NCBI GenBank assembly: GCA_964429655.1
Contig: CAYSCZ010000018.1
Coordinates: 1-51,508 of the forward strand
DNA from: CAYSCZ01 sp964429655
Lineage (GTDB): Bacteria; Bacteroidota; Bacteroidia; Cytophagales; Cyclobacteriaceae
Length of the DNA stretch: 51,508 nt
Reading direction: 5' to 3'
Below the pieces are notes generated by a model that saw nothing but the letters and a program-made list of their open reading frames with translations, ran no database searches and was not told the origin of the DNA. Both the position numbers and the translations under genes were made by a program. Of the stretch, positions 27,755 to 37,947 are shown in pieces; the stretch's first letter is position 1; the number at the start of each line of letters is the position of its first letter.

Positions 27755-29092
27755 ATGAGCATGGATAAAATAATAATTCTGGGAAACGGTATCTCTGGCG
27801 TTTCAACTGCAAGGCATATCAGAAAACGCTGCGATAATCCAATCACTATAGTTTCAAACGAAACAGACCATTTTTTCTCAAGAACGGCATTAATGTATAT
27901 CTACATGGGTCACATGGAATATCGCCATACAAAGCCCTACGAGGATTGGTTTTGGGAGAAAAATGACATTGCACTCAAGCGTGGGTGGGTCAAAAATATC
28001 GATTTCGGACGGAAGACATTAATCTTTGATAATGATGAAGAAATGCCTTATGATATATTGGTACTGGCAGTAGGGAGTGAACCAAATAAGTTTGGATGGC
28101 CCGGACAAGACCTCAAAGGTGTTAGTGGCCTTTATAGTTATCAAGACCTCGAATACATGGAAAAATATTCAAAAGGCACAACCAGGGCCGTTATCATCGG
28201 TGGAGGGCTAATAGGCATAGAAATGGCTGAGATGTTTCAATCAAGGGGGATTAAGGTAGCCATGCTGGTTCGTGAAAGTAGTTTTTGGAACAATGTACTC
28301 CCCGATGAAGAGTCTGATCTAATAAACAGACATATCAGAGAACATCACATTGATCTCCGATTATCCACAGAACTAGAAGAAATTTTACCTGACGCAGATG
28401 GCAGGGTTAAAGAAATCATCACCAAAGATGGTGAGCATATTGAATGCCAATTTGTAGGCCTGACGGCAGGTGTTCATCCAAAAATTGGCTTTCTGAAAGA
28501 TACCGGGCTGGAAACACAAAAAGGTATTTTGGTCAATGAATACCTTGAAACCAATATCCCAAATGTATATGCCTGTGGCGATTGTGTACAGCATAAAAAC
28601 CCACCGGCAGGTAGAAGGCCGGTAGAGCAGGTATGGTACACAGGCAGGATTATGGGAGAGACATTAGCATTAACATTGACCGGAAAGAAAACAGCTTACC
28701 AGCCAGACCTCTGGTTCAATTCGGCAAAGTTTCTGGACATCGAATATCAGACTTACGGAACGGTAGGGAGTAAACTGAACCAAAACGAGGACAAGTTTTA
28801 TTGGGAACACCAAAACGGTAAAAAGTGCATAAAAATAGTTTTTGACAAAGATACTATGTTAGTAAATGGGGTAAACCTATTTGGCATTAGGATGCGACAT
28901 GAAGTATGGAATAATTGGCTCAATGAAAAAAGAAAACTTGCATACATCATCGAAAACTTAAAGAAAGCCTACTTTGATCCTGAGTTTTTCACATTATACG
29001 ATGATTTAATTCAAGAAAAATACAACCAGCAATTTCCCAATAAACCGATAAATATTAGAAAGAAAACCATCTTAGAAAGAATATTCTCATGA
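27755..29092 (+). CDS. FAD/NAD(P)-dependent oxidoreductase, partner of a membrane Fe-S protein
   Basis: 445 aa two-dinucleotide-domain flavoprotein. The FAD motif is GNGISGVSTARHI near the start, the NAD(P) motif GGGLIGIEMAEMF is in the middle and the second FAD motif YACGDC follows. The C-terminal ~120 residues are not the usual rubredoxin/nitrite reductase end and include a Trp- and Tyr-rich segment. The stop overlaps the start of the next gene by 4 bases (ATGA), which strongly couples them. The likely role is passing NAD(P)H electrons to the membrane Fe-S protein; the final acceptor is unknown. Confidence 0.85.
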   Translation: MSMDKIIILGNGISGVSTARHIRKRCDNPITIVSNETDHFFSRTALMYIYMGHMEYRHTKPYEDWFWEKNDIALKRGWVKNIDFGRKTLIFDNDEEMPYDILVLAVGSEPNKFGWPGQDLKGVSGLYSYQDLEYMEKYSKGTTRAVIIGGGLIGIEMAEMFQSRGIKVAMLVRESSFWNNVLPDEESDLINRHIREHHIDLRLSTELEEILPDADGRVKEIITKDGEHIECQFVGLTAGVHPKIGFLKDTGLETQKGILVNEYLETNIPNVYACGDCVQHKNPPAGRRPVEQVWYTGRIMGETLALTLTGKKTAYQPDLWFNSAKFLDIEYQTYGTVGSKLNQNEDKFYWEHQNGKKCIKIVFDKDTMLVNGVNLFGIRMRHEVWNNWLNEKRKLAYIIENLKKAYFDPEFFTLYDDLIQEKYNQQFPNKPINIRKKTILERIFS

Positions 29093-31056
29093 AAATCATA
29101 CAAAAAGCAGGATTAATCCTTTTCTTATTAGGATTTATAATATTTCTGGCAAGTTTCTTCTTGCCACGATACATGTTGACTTATGACATTATATCTAAAA
29201 ATATTTCAGATAAAACAAAAGTTGAGGCTTTTGAAGCCGCCGCTAATCCTTTGGTTAACCGGACTTTCAACTCAAACTTCACATTTGTATCCAAATTGAA
29301 AGAGGCATTTAGTGAAGTAAATAGTCGGCAGATCAAAAAATATGGATTATCACCAGAGGTGATAAATAAAATCACGGCTGAAAATAAAGAAAAATTTCAG
29401 TTAAGCACACTAGACAAGATTTTCGACAGCTCCACAAAAAACGGAGCATACAAGCTTCAAAAATTCAAGGAATATGGTTCCTGGCTGGATGGAAGAACTT
29501 TCTCCAATGAAGCTGAACTTAAAAAACAAATTAGCACCATCGCCAGTAACATTGCAAAGTACAGTATCATCGGAGAAAAAGGTTTTGACAGGTACCAAAT
29601 CAAAAATTTAAAATATTCATTAACCAAAGATTCATCCATCGGCCCCGTTGATGACAATCCCACACTTTTTATTATCCTGACCTATGTTTTTTGTATCGTC
29701 GGAGCAGCCATGTTTCTTATCCCTAAAATAAAGCTAGAAGGTCCGCCCGGCATTAAAAACAATCGCATTTTTTTCAGCGTGATGAAGAACAGGGGATGGC
29801 TAGGGATAGGCACAGGCACCTTCTTAATCCTATTTTATATCATCCTGTATTTTTATCCTGAACACATGACCTCCTGGATCATTATGGTGGATCCGGTAAG
29901 TTATGCTCTAAAAAACGCAGAAGCCGGCAGGTTCTTCCTATATGGATTTATATACACACTTTGTATTTTGGTGATGGGCGTTCGCATGATCATACACTAC
30001 AGACATAGTAAATATCAGATCACCCGGACATTCTCGGTTATGTTTTTCCAAACAGCCCTTGCTTTTCTGATCCCAGAAATCCTGCTTCGGCTCAATCAGC
30101 CCTACTTTGATTTTAAGAACATCTGGCCGTTAGACTATGATTTCTTTTTCGCTTCCAGCCTTAACGAATTAATCCAAAATGGTACGCTGGGCATATTTAT
30201 GCTGGGTTGGGGTATTGGCCTGATCATTATAGGGGTTCCGGTATTTGTTTACTTTTTCGGTAAGCGCTGGTACTGTTCATGGGTTTGTGGCTGTGGAGGC
30301 CTCGCAGAGACACTGGGAGATCCCTATCGACAACTATCCGACAAATCTCTGCCTGCCTGGCAAATAGAGCGGGTCATCATTCACAGTGTTTTAGTATTTG
30401 CAGTACTGATGACGGCCATGGTACTCTATACATATTTTACCGGAAGTTCACTGGCTTTTTCTGCCAGTCGCTGGCTATTGATCGGACTGGTCATTCTGCT
30501 GGGCGCGGCATTTTACAGATATCATAACAAGCTATTTCCAAAAATTCCTTCTAAAAAAGTCTTAAATAATGTATTGGCCTTTGGAGGGTTAATCATTGTA
30601 TCTTTATTATATGGATTCTTTACCGAAGGATCAACAATGGTTGAATTTAAAAGTACGACGGTAAAAGAGTGGTATGGATTCTATATCGGTGCAGGATTTG
30701 CCGGCGTTGTGGGCACGGGATTTTATCCATTTATGGGCAACCGTGTTTGGTGTAGGTTTGGATGCCCTCTGGCAGCATATTTAGGTTTGGTTCAACGGTT
30801 TAAATCCAGATTCAGGATTACCACCAATGGCGGTCAATGCATTAGCTGTGGTAATTGCTCAACCTATTGTGAAATGGGAATCGATGTAAGGTGGTATGCG
30901 CAGCGCGGACAGAATATTATCCGGTCTTCATGTGTTGGTTGTGGAATATGTTCAGCAGTTTGTCCAAGAGGAGTTTTAAACCTTGAAAATAAGGATGTGA
31001 AAGGAAGATTCGGCAAACCCATTACCATCGGTAACAAGGTGACAGTGGAGAACTAA
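29089..31056 (+). CDS. NosR/NapH-like polytopic 4Fe-4S membrane protein
   Basis: 655 aa. An N-terminal helix (about 8-27) is followed by a soluble, probably external segment (28-195) and then about six to eight membrane helices. Between helices are two short cysteine motifs, WYCSWVCGCGG and WCRFGCP, as in NosR/NapH electron-transfer proteins. At the C-terminus are two ferredoxin motifs, CISCGNCSTYC and CVGCGICSAVCP. This composition suits electron transfer across or along the membrane. It is translationally coupled to the flavoprotein, which probably feeds it. No nos or nap reductase genes are nearby, so the pathway cannot be named. A terminator follows. Confidence 0.88.
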   Translation: MKIIQKAGLILFLLGFIIFLASFFLPRYMLTYDIISKNISDKTKVEAFEAAANPLVNRTFNSNFTFVSKLKEAFSEVNSRQIKKYGLSPEVINKITAENKEKFQLSTLDKIFDSSTKNGAYKLQKFKEYGSWLDGRTFSNEAELKKQISTIASNIAKYSIIGEKGFDRYQIKNLKYSLTKDSSIGPVDDNPTLFIILTYVFCIVGAAMFLIPKIKLEGPPGIKNNRIFFSVMKNRGWLGIGTGTFLILFYIILYFYPEHMTSWIIMVDPVSYALKNAEAGRFFLYGFIYTLCILVMGVRMIIHYRHSKYQITRTFSVMFFQTALAFLIPEILLRLNQPYFDFKNIWPLDYDFFFASSLNELIQNGTLGIFMLGWGIGLIIIGVPVFVYFFGKRWYCSWVCGCGGLAETLGDPYRQLSDKSLPAWQIERVIIHSVLVFAVLMTAMVLYTYFTGSSLAFSASRWLLIGLVILLGAAFYRYHNKLFPKIPSKKVLNNVLAFGGLIIVSLLYGFFTEGSTMVEFKSTTVKEWYGFYIGAGFAGVVGTGFYPFMGNRVWCRFGCPLAAYLGLVQRFKSRFRITTNGGQCISCGNCSTYCEMGIDVRWYAQRGQNIIRSSCVGCGICSAVCPRGVLNLENKDVKGRFGKPITIGNKVTVEN

Positions 31057-31104
31057 ATTCGTGTAACTTTTGTCGTAAGATATTGTTGTCTATTTATTAT
31101 TGCT

Positions 31105-31133
31105 AGCCGTCAATCACTTAGGCGGCTTTTTTA
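31105..31133 (+). terminator. Terminator after the flavoprotein/Fe-S pair
   Basis: Stem agccgtc / ggcggct (one G-T pair) around a 9-base loop, followed by a run of six T. It separates the redox pair from the DUF5916 gene. Confidence 0.7.
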
Positions 31134-31179
31134 TTGGGTGATAAGATAGTTTTTTAGTCTATTTATATTTTAATAAGGC

Positions 31180-33408
31180 TTGCAAAGAATATTAAATATC
31201 ATAAGACTTCTCCTTTTTATAGGAACTTTCCAAATAGCTTTTGCACAGCATGATGAGCACTATTCCATAAAAAAAGCAAAAGGACAAATTAAACTGGATG
31301 GTATATTGTCTGAACCTGATTGGGCAAACGCAGATGTTGCCACCGGCTTCACCGAGTACTTCCCTTTTGACTCTATCAATGCTATGGTTGAAAGTGAGGT
31401 GATGTTATCTTATGATGAAGATAACCTATATTTCAGCGCTAAAATGTATAACCTTAACAAAGACAGAACATATGTAACCCCATCTTTGAGAAGGGACTAC
31501 AGAGGGTCAGCTAATGATGGCATAAGCCTGGTCTTTGATACCTTCCAGGATAATACCAATGGCTTCTTTTTTGGCATCAATCCTTATGGTGTAAGAAGGG
31601 AAGGCCTGATCACTAACGGTGACGACCTTTCATTATCCTGGGACAATAAATGGTATGGAGAGGCAAAAAAATATGAAGGTTACTGGATAGCGGAAGGCGC
31701 CATCCCTTTCAAAACCCTTCGGTTCAAGGAAGGCATTGATACCTGGAATGTTAATTTCTACAGGATTGACAGTGAAACAGCTGAGCATTCAACCTGGACA
31801 CCCATCCCAAGAAACTTTAGTATCTTATCCCTGGCCTTCAACAGACCTTTGAAATGGGATAAGCCACTGAAAAAGCCGAGCTCAAATATTTCAGTCATAC
31901 CTTACATATCTTCTAATATTTCCAGGGATTTTGAAGATGATTCACAAACCGGGGCTGACTTTAATTTCGAGGGCGGTGCAGATGCAAAAATCGCTATCGG
32001 CCCTTCACTTAACCTGGACCTGACCATCAACCCTGATTTCTCACAAGTGGAGGTAGACAGACAAGTAACTAACCTTCAGCGCTTTGAGATATTTTTTCCA
32101 GAGCGTAGACAGTTCTTTCTGGAAAATGCGGACTTATTCTCAGACTTTGGGCATCCGGGGTTAGCACGCCCTTTTTTCTCACGCAGAATAGGTGTAGCCG
32201 TCGATACTTCCACAGGACAAAACATCCAAAACAGGATCTTATACGGCTTGCGACTAAGCGGAAAACTAGATAATAACTGGAGGATCGGGTTTCTGAATAT
32301 GCAATCAGCCAAAGATGAAGAGATCAACCTGCCAAGCCTGAATTACACGGTAGCTGTAGCGCAGAGAAAAGTGTTCAGCAGGTCCAATGTTGGCCTGATA
32401 TTCGTAAACCGGCAAAACCTTCGAGATACCCTCAATAATGAGACCTCCATTACTTCATCGTCAAGTTACAACCGTATCCTTGGGATTGATTATAACATTG
32501 CCTCACGGGATAATAAATGGAATGGAAAGATCTTCTACCACCATGAGTTTGATGAAAACCCGCAACCCGGGCAATATGCTCACTCTGGCTGGATAAGTTA
32601 TAACTCAAAATCATGGAACTTCAGCTGGGCGCATGTAATCATAGGTGACAATTATGAAGCGCGTGCCGGGTTTGTTCCCCGCACGGGCATTTATCGCATT
32701 AACCCGGAGATTGGTTATACCTTTTTCATGACCTCAGGCCCAGTCAATAACCATCGGATCAATGCTGATGCCGAGTATTTTTGGAATAACCAGAGAAAAA
32801 CCGATCACCGTTATACCTTAAGATATAACGTGCGCTTTCAAAACAACTCACGTTTTGAATTTTCCATGACTCAGCGATTCACTTACTTACTAGATCCTTT
32901 TGATCCCACCAACACTGACGGAGAAGAATTATTGGCCAATACATCCTACACCTACAATACATTAGGCATAGAATATCAATCCGATACCCGGAAAAAGTTA
33001 TCAACAGGTATAGAGGCTAATTATGGTGAATTTTTTAATGGAAAACGTTTTCGTTTCCAATCCGAAGTAAATATGCGTTTCCAGCCGTATGGTGCACTAA
33101 GTATGACTTTCAATTATAATAACCTCAGGATGGCTGATCCCATAAACGATGCTGACCTCTTTCTTGTAGGCCCCCGACTGGATGTAACCATGACTAAAAA
33201 ACTGTTTCTAACCACTTTCCTGCAATACAACAGCCAGATAGACAATATGAACCTGAATGCCCGCTTTCAGTGGCGATACAAGCAGGTATCAGACCTCTTC
33301 ATCGTTTACACTGATAATTATGCTACAGAGAATATGGTAGGCGATTTTAACCTTGCCCCCAAGAACCGCACCCTAATAATTAAGCTCAACCACTGGTTTA
33401 ACTTATAA
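31180..33408 (+). CDS. DUF5916 outer-membrane protein with CBM9-like N-terminus
   Basis: 742 aa with a signal peptide (LLLFIGTFQIAFAQ). Residues about 30-215 form a CBM9-like sandwich (GQIKLDGILSEPDWANAD, YDEDNLYFSAKMYN). The rest is a beta-rich, probably barrel-forming DUF5916 region with PDFSQVEVDRQVTNL and FPERRQFFLENADLF. It ends in an aromatic residue pattern (LIIKLNHWFNL) suited to outer-membrane insertion. The function is unknown; such proteins are common in Bacteroidota. The start is a TTG at 31180: a stop codon lies two codons upstream and the signal peptide begins at once. Confidence 0.85.
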   Translation: MQRILNIIRLLLFIGTFQIAFAQHDEHYSIKKAKGQIKLDGILSEPDWANADVATGFTEYFPFDSINAMVESEVMLSYDEDNLYFSAKMYNLNKDRTYVTPSLRRDYRGSANDGISLVFDTFQDNTNGFFFGINPYGVRREGLITNGDDLSLSWDNKWYGEAKKYEGYWIAEGAIPFKTLRFKEGIDTWNVNFYRIDSETAEHSTWTPIPRNFSILSLAFNRPLKWDKPLKKPSSNISVIPYISSNISRDFEDDSQTGADFNFEGGADAKIAIGPSLNLDLTINPDFSQVEVDRQVTNLQRFEIFFPERRQFFLENADLFSDFGHPGLARPFFSRRIGVAVDTSTGQNIQNRILYGLRLSGKLDNNWRIGFLNMQSAKDEEINLPSLNYTVAVAQRKVFSRSNVGLIFVNRQNLRDTLNNETSITSSSSYNRILGIDYNIASRDNKWNGKIFYHHEFDENPQPGQYAHSGWISYNSKSWNFSWAHVIIGDNYEARAGFVPRTGIYRINPEIGYTFFMTSGPVNNHRINADAEYFWNNQRKTDHRYTLRYNVRFQNNSRFEFSMTQRFTYLLDPFDPTNTDGEELLANTSYTYNTLGIEYQSDTRKKLSTGIEANYGEFFNGKRFRFQSEVNMRFQPYGALSMTFNYNNLRMADPINDADLFLVGPRLDVTMTKKLFLTTFLQYNSQIDNMNLNARFQWRYKQVSDLFIVYTDNYATENMVGDFNLAPKNRTLIIKLNHWFNL

Positions 33409-33551
33409 GTTTCCAACATTATGTTTTGATATCGTCCAGGAGGAATTCAAATTGTCCTGTAGATGAAAGCAATCAACAGACATAGGGGAAAAAATTAATC
33501 AAATAGTGCTGGCAATATTCGAAGTAATTGGATGTAAGGACCAAAAAATAT

Positions 33552-33595
33552 AGGAAGCTATAATTAGTATTGTGATAATTTCATAGCTTCCTTTC
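33552..33595. terminator. Bidirectional terminator between DUF5916 and DUF302 genes
   Basis: Stem aggaagctat (33552-33561) with atagcttcct (33583-33592) around a 21-base loop. T-rich sequence follows on both strands. It lies between two convergent genes. Confidence 0.7.
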
Positions 33596-33599
33596 TGAG

Positions 33600-33986
33600 T
33601 TACAATCCATCAACCACTGCTTTTAACCTCTGCTGAACCTCACCGGCTATGAGTCCCAGTTTTTCATTTTTTACAGCTTGCATGGAGGCTACAGGATCAA
33701 CAGCGGCTACCTCTACCCCATCTTCCAATTGCTGAACAATTACATTGCAGGGAAGCATGGCACCTATCTTATCTTCGGCTGTTAAGGCTTCGTACGCAAA
33801 AGGTGGGTTGCATGCACCTAATATTTTATAAGGCCTGAAATCCTTGTCAAGCTTTTTCTTCATGGTTTCTTTGATATCAATTTCTGTAAGGATTCCAAAA
33901 CCTTCTTTTTTCAATGCTTCCGTCACATGGTCAATAGCTTTTTCAAATGAAATGTCTGTTAAAGTCTTTTTGTAGTAATAACTCAT
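33600..33986 (-). CDS. DUF302 family protein
   Basis: 128 aa, a complete single DUF302 domain: SFEKAIDHVTEALKKEGFGILTEIDIKETMKKKL, LGACNPPFAYEAL, IGAMLPCNVIVQQLEDG. No signal peptide is present. The function is not firmly known; members are small cytoplasmic proteins often near sulfur or redox genes. It stands alone between the DUF5916 gene and the Tricorn-like protease gene, 85 bases from the latter. Confidence 0.9.
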   Translation of the reverse strand: MSYYYKKTLTDISFEKAIDHVTEALKKEGFGILTEIDIKETMKKKLDKDFRPYKILGACNPPFAYEALTAEDKIGAMLPCNVIVQQLEDGVEVAAVDPVASMQAVKNEKLGLIAGEVQQRLKAVVDGL

Positions 33987-34071
33987 GGGTTTAATTTTTG
34001 ATGTTTAAAAAAGTAACGTATTCTAAAAAGCCATGGTCAGTAACATAACTTACACAACACTTTTTAGCTGG

Positions 34072-37000
34072 TTATTTAATCTGTTCTAATAGTTCTTCCA
34101 CAGCCTTGAGCAGCTGTTCATCTTTTCCAGATCTGTAGTCCGGAGGATTTAGTAAGGTGATATCAGGAACCGCAGGACCTCCCTCCATATTTTTTTCCGT
34201 TGCTTTAACATACCAGGCACGAAATGGCATGCGCACATATGACCCATCAATCAATGAAGAGGCACCAGTGGAGATCACTGCCCCAAAAGTGGGTTGCCCT
34301 ACCAGTGTACCGATATCAAGGTTTTTGTAGGCATGGGAAAAAATCTCCGCATTGGAATAACTATTGGCATTACATAACGCAATAGAAGGTTTCAGCCATG
34401 AAGCCAATGGAAGGCGTTCACCGAATGGATAATTTTCTTTAAATTTTTCATTCTCGTCTTCCAGGCTACGCGCAGCCCCTCTGGGTATGGTGTAGGCATG
34501 CTGCTCCACATTTAATACTGCCATCAGATAGTCGGTAGTCCATCCGCCGCCATTGTACCTTACGTCTATAACAATCCCTTTTTTGTTCAGGCCTGCAGCT
34601 GTAAGCGCTCGCTCAAAACGCTCAAAACTATTCCAGTTCATACCCTGAATGTGCAGGTATCCCAGTTGGCCGTTGGATGCGCTATCCACAACCTTACGCC
34701 GGCTCTTTACCCAGGCCTGGTAGCGCTGCACCCCCAGCGTTTTTTCAGGTTGGATAACTACCTCCTGTTTGTTTCCTCCACGCTCTATTTCAAGGTAAAT
34801 CTTTTCATCGATGCGATCATTAAGCAACGAATAAAAATTGACCTCGCTGGTAACGGGGGTTCCATTTATTCCTACAATGACATCACCGGTTTGGAGTCTA
34901 CTCACTTCACGGTCGGCTGGGGAATTTGGAAGTACATACTGCACTTCAACCCCATCATCCATAGGTTTTATCTCAACACCCAAGAGGCCTGTGCTTTCCT
35001 GAGGCAGGTCCTCCGGTCTTTCTCCCCTGCGAATACCCATATGGCTGGCGTTTAGCTGTCCAAGCATTTGGTTCATGATCCTACGGAAATCCTGAATTGT
35101 GGAAGCCTGCATAGCCCATGGCTTATATTTATTTTTTAGCGTTTCCCAATCCCTGCCATGGAAACCAGGATCATAAAAACCAGCTTTCAGATCCCGCCAG
35201 GCTTGCATAAAAATCTGATCCCTTTCCTCAGGATGATTGATGGTCATGTTGGCTCTAAAAGGCAATGACGCTACTTTATCATCTTTTAAGTTCAGCTGAT
35301 TAAGAGATTTGCTTTTATCACTGATATAATAAACCATTTTCCCTTTCGGGCCAAGTGCCAGACCTTGAGGTTCCGATTTATTCTGTGTTAATCGCTTCAA
35401 TTCTGAACCATCCCATTTGATCTTATATAGATCAACCTCCGCATCCCTGTAGGACCAGCGCCATCCCTCATAAGCTGAAAAATAAAAAAAATCACCGTCC
35501 TGCGATATAACCAGGTCGCCCTCATTGCCGGGTAAAGCGGTTGCCTGAGCAAGTCTTTCGTGGATATTCTCAAAATCAACCACAACCTCCACAGCAACCT
35601 TTTCATCTGTACCTTTATACTTTTCATTTCCATTTTCTCCTTCTTCATCCTCTTCTTCCCAGTCCAGCTTTGTCTTCTCCCAATCTTTCTTGCTTAACCA
35701 TGCAAACCAAATATCAGTATCGCCATTATTTCGCTGGGAAAGAAAAGCCAGTTTTTTACCTTGCGGGCCCCATACGGGATTAAAATCATATTTGGGGTGC
35801 AGGGAAATATTAACAGGCTCCTGCTTATTTTCCGCATCATGTATATATACCTCGCTATTGAAGTTTAAATCTGATAAAGCATAAGAAAGCCATTTCCCGT
35901 CAGGAGACCATGCTACACCTCCGGGTATATCCCAACCATCCAGCAATTGAACTGGATTGGCCAACTGGCCTGAACCGGAAATATTAGCTATCCATAACTC
36001 CCCACGGTTTCGACGAAAAGATATTTTATCTCCTACAGGAGATATCAGAAGGTCGAATTCTTCTTCCGAGGTATCGGTTATGCGTTTCTCGGTGATTTTT
36101 AAGGTCTTAAAAAGATCTGATTCTTCAGCATCACCCGAGCGCGCCATCACAATTTCATTTTGGCCATAACGGTCAGAAAGGTAAAGCAACGTGCTGTCAT
36201 TAATCCACTGAGGATTTCTTTCCCTTGCTGGCGTATTGGTTATCCGTTTACCCCGTTCTTCTTTTTCATTATTTTCGGTGATAAAGATCTCTCCACGGAC
36301 TACAAATGCAATTAGATTTTCACTGGGCGATACCGCAAATTCATCAAGATCATTGGTATAGGTCTTTTTCTGTATGGGGTTAAATCGATAATCAGAGGGG
36401 AGATTTATGGGCAATGCCTCTGGCTCACCATATTTTTTCATTTGAAAAAGTGAGGGTCCTTGATCAAAAACCATCGCATTGCCATCCTTACTGGCACTAA
36501 ATGAAACGATCCCGGTGTCAGTAAAAGAAGTTAGGGCTTGTGGTAAGCCATCTTTATCTCCTTCATCATTGAGTTTCACTCTATAAATGTTGTAGCGACC
36601 ACTGCGTGATGAAAGAAAGTACAACTCATCATCGCCCACCCAACGGGGTGAATGGTCATTGCCCTGAAATTCTGTAATTTGATGATAAGTCTTTTTTTGC
36701 AGGTCATACAGCCATATATCCCGGTTGGCAGGCCCTTGATAAGCTTCTCGTGCTATCCTGCATGAACCCATGGTGAACGCTATAAATCTACCATCCGGTG
36801 AGGTGGTGGCATCATAACCAAATGCATCCATCAATCGTTCGGGCGTACCTCCCTGTGCGGATACTGTATGGATTTCCGGATCCCATTCTACCTGGTTAAA
36901 AATACGCTCCGTATTAAATAGTATGGTCTTGTTGTTATGCCAGCCGGTAAGTTCATCCTTTGTGGTGTGGTGGGTTAATTGTATGGGCAGGCCGCCCTCA

Positions 37001-37284
37001 GCGGTGGTCACAAAAATATCAGTATTTCCCATCCGTTCAGATTCAAAAGCAATCATACTGCCATCCGGACTCCATTTTGGTTTGCTTTCATAAGCTTCGT
37101 GAATGGTGTATCGCTGTGGGTTTGCACTTTCCAAATCCATAACCCAAATATCCCCCTGGAATGAAAAGGCTACTCTGGTGCCGTTCGGGTTGAGGTCAGG
37201 AAAATGAACCATTGGGTTATTTTGAGCATTTATCAGTTGTACGTTTAGTATTGCCAGAGCTGAAATGATTACAATTTTCTTCAT
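34072..37284 (-). CDS. Tricorn-like S41 protease
   Basis: 1070 aa. A signal peptide (MKKIVIISALAILNVQLINAQ) is followed by WD40/Tol-like beta-propeller repeats (about 30-650, many WSPDG and GDIW.MDL units). A PDZ domain follows (about 765-850, TGLLGVEIKPMDDGVEVQ, LQTGDVIVGINGTPV), then an S41 catalytic domain (about 870-1060) with GIVIDVRYNGGGW and NSYSNAEIFSHAYK, where the nucleophile serine lies. It is likely periplasmic, degrading peptides that enter through the propeller. It is a single-gene unit, divergent from the rnf operon. Confidence 0.93.
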   Translation of the reverse strand: MKKIVIISALAILNVQLINAQNNPMVHFPDLNPNGTRVAFSFQGDIWVMDLESANPQRYTIHEAYESKPKWSPDGSMIAFESERMGNTDIFVTTAEGGLPIQLTHHTTKDELTGWHNNKTILFNTERIFNQVEWDPEIHTVSAQGGTPERLMDAFGYDATTSPDGRFIAFTMGSCRIAREAYQGPANRDIWLYDLQKKTYHQITEFQGNDHSPRWVGDDELYFLSSRSGRYNIYRVKLNDEGDKDGLPQALTSFTDTGIVSFSASKDGNAMVFDQGPSLFQMKKYGEPEALPINLPSDYRFNPIQKKTYTNDLDEFAVSPSENLIAFVVRGEIFITENNEKEERGKRITNTPARERNPQWINDSTLLYLSDRYGQNEIVMARSGDAEESDLFKTLKITEKRITDTSEEEFDLLISPVGDKISFRRNRGELWIANISGSGQLANPVQLLDGWDIPGGVAWSPDGKWLSYALSDLNFNSEVYIHDAENKQEPVNISLHPKYDFNPVWGPQGKKLAFLSQRNNGDTDIWFAWLSKKDWEKTKLDWEEEDEEGENGNEKYKGTDEKVAVEVVVDFENIHERLAQATALPGNEGDLVISQDGDFFYFSAYEGWRWSYRDAEVDLYKIKWDGSELKRLTQNKSEPQGLALGPKGKMVYYISDKSKSLNQLNLKDDKVASLPFRANMTINHPEERDQIFMQAWRDLKAGFYDPGFHGRDWETLKNKYKPWAMQASTIQDFRRIMNQMLGQLNASHMGIRRGERPEDLPQESTGLLGVEIKPMDDGVEVQYVLPNSPADREVSRLQTGDVIVGINGTPVTSEVNFYSLLNDRIDEKIYLEIERGGNKQEVVIQPEKTLGVQRYQAWVKSRRKVVDSASNGQLGYLHIQGMNWNSFERFERALTAAGLNKKGIVIDVRYNGGGWTTDYLMAVLNVEQHAYTIPRGAARSLEDENEKFKENYPFGERLPLASWLKPSIALCNANSYSNAEIFSHAYKNLDIGTLVGQPTFGAVISTGASSLIDGSYVRMPFRAWYVKATEKNMEGGPAVPDITLLNPPDYRSGKDEQLLKAVEELLEQIK

Positions 37285-37494
37285 AAGATTAATTTTTGGA
37301 TTAGTAAACTAAGAAATTAAAGATAATCTGAGAAATATTATTGCGTATCCATTCAAATTAGGACAATTTCAAATGCCTGTCCGATTAATATTTGATAAAA
37401 ATCATATGCTTATCTGACCATTTCAATATTACACCTTTCCAGCTATTCCGAGATTGCTAATCAATTTTCATCAAGACCGTGGAAACAATATCAG

Positions 37495-37947
37495 ATGGTG
37501 AGCACATCATTAAAGGAAAGTAATAAACAATTGAGCAGCCCTTCTGAAGTGATGCATGAAGGTGTGGTGACGCGAATAACCAATAACATCGCTGAGGTTG
37601 TACTCATGCGACATGAAGCATGCGACAATTGCAGGCTGAATCAATTATGTAACGGTGACGCCGGCAAGCGTGAAGTGTTTGAAGTAAAAAAGGACGGCTT
37701 GAAAACCGGGGACATAGTAAAGGTCCTCATCAGTGAAATTGATGGACTCTGGGCAGTTTTTTGGGCTTACATCCTTCCGTTTCTGGTTATGGTTGCCTTT
37801 CTGTTTGGTACAAATGCGATTGGGGTTGGTGAAACATCATCGGGCGTTGGTGCGCTACTTTTATTGGTGTTTTATTTTCTTGTATTGGCTCGGTTTAGAA
37901 AATCCCTGAAATCCTGTTTTAAGCTTAAAATAAAGAAATATGAATGA
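37495..37947 (+). CDS. rseC: RseC/RsxC-associated SoxR-reducing family protein
   Basis: 150 aa. A soluble N-terminal part carries a three-cysteine set (C43, C46, C52 in CDNCRLNQLC), followed by two membrane helices (about 82-103 and 110-130) and a basic tail. This matches RseC-family proteins, which accompany Rnf/Rsx complexes. It overlaps rnfB by 8 bases and is the first gene of the rnf operon. Its biochemical role is not settled; an accessory or redox-sensing role for the Rnf complex is inferred from context. Confidence 0.88.
   Translation: MVSTSLKESNKQLSSPSEVMHEGVVTRITNNIAEVVLMRHEACDNCRLNQLCNGDAGKREVFEVKKDGLKTGDIVKVLISEIDGLWAVFWAYILPFLVMVAFLFGTNAIGVGETSSGVGALLLLVFYFLVLARFRKSLKSCFKLKIKKYE

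Noticed and set aside
34651..35055. 134-aa plus-strand open frame
   Set aside because: It lies entirely within the Tricorn-like protease gene on the other strand, with no start context or domain.
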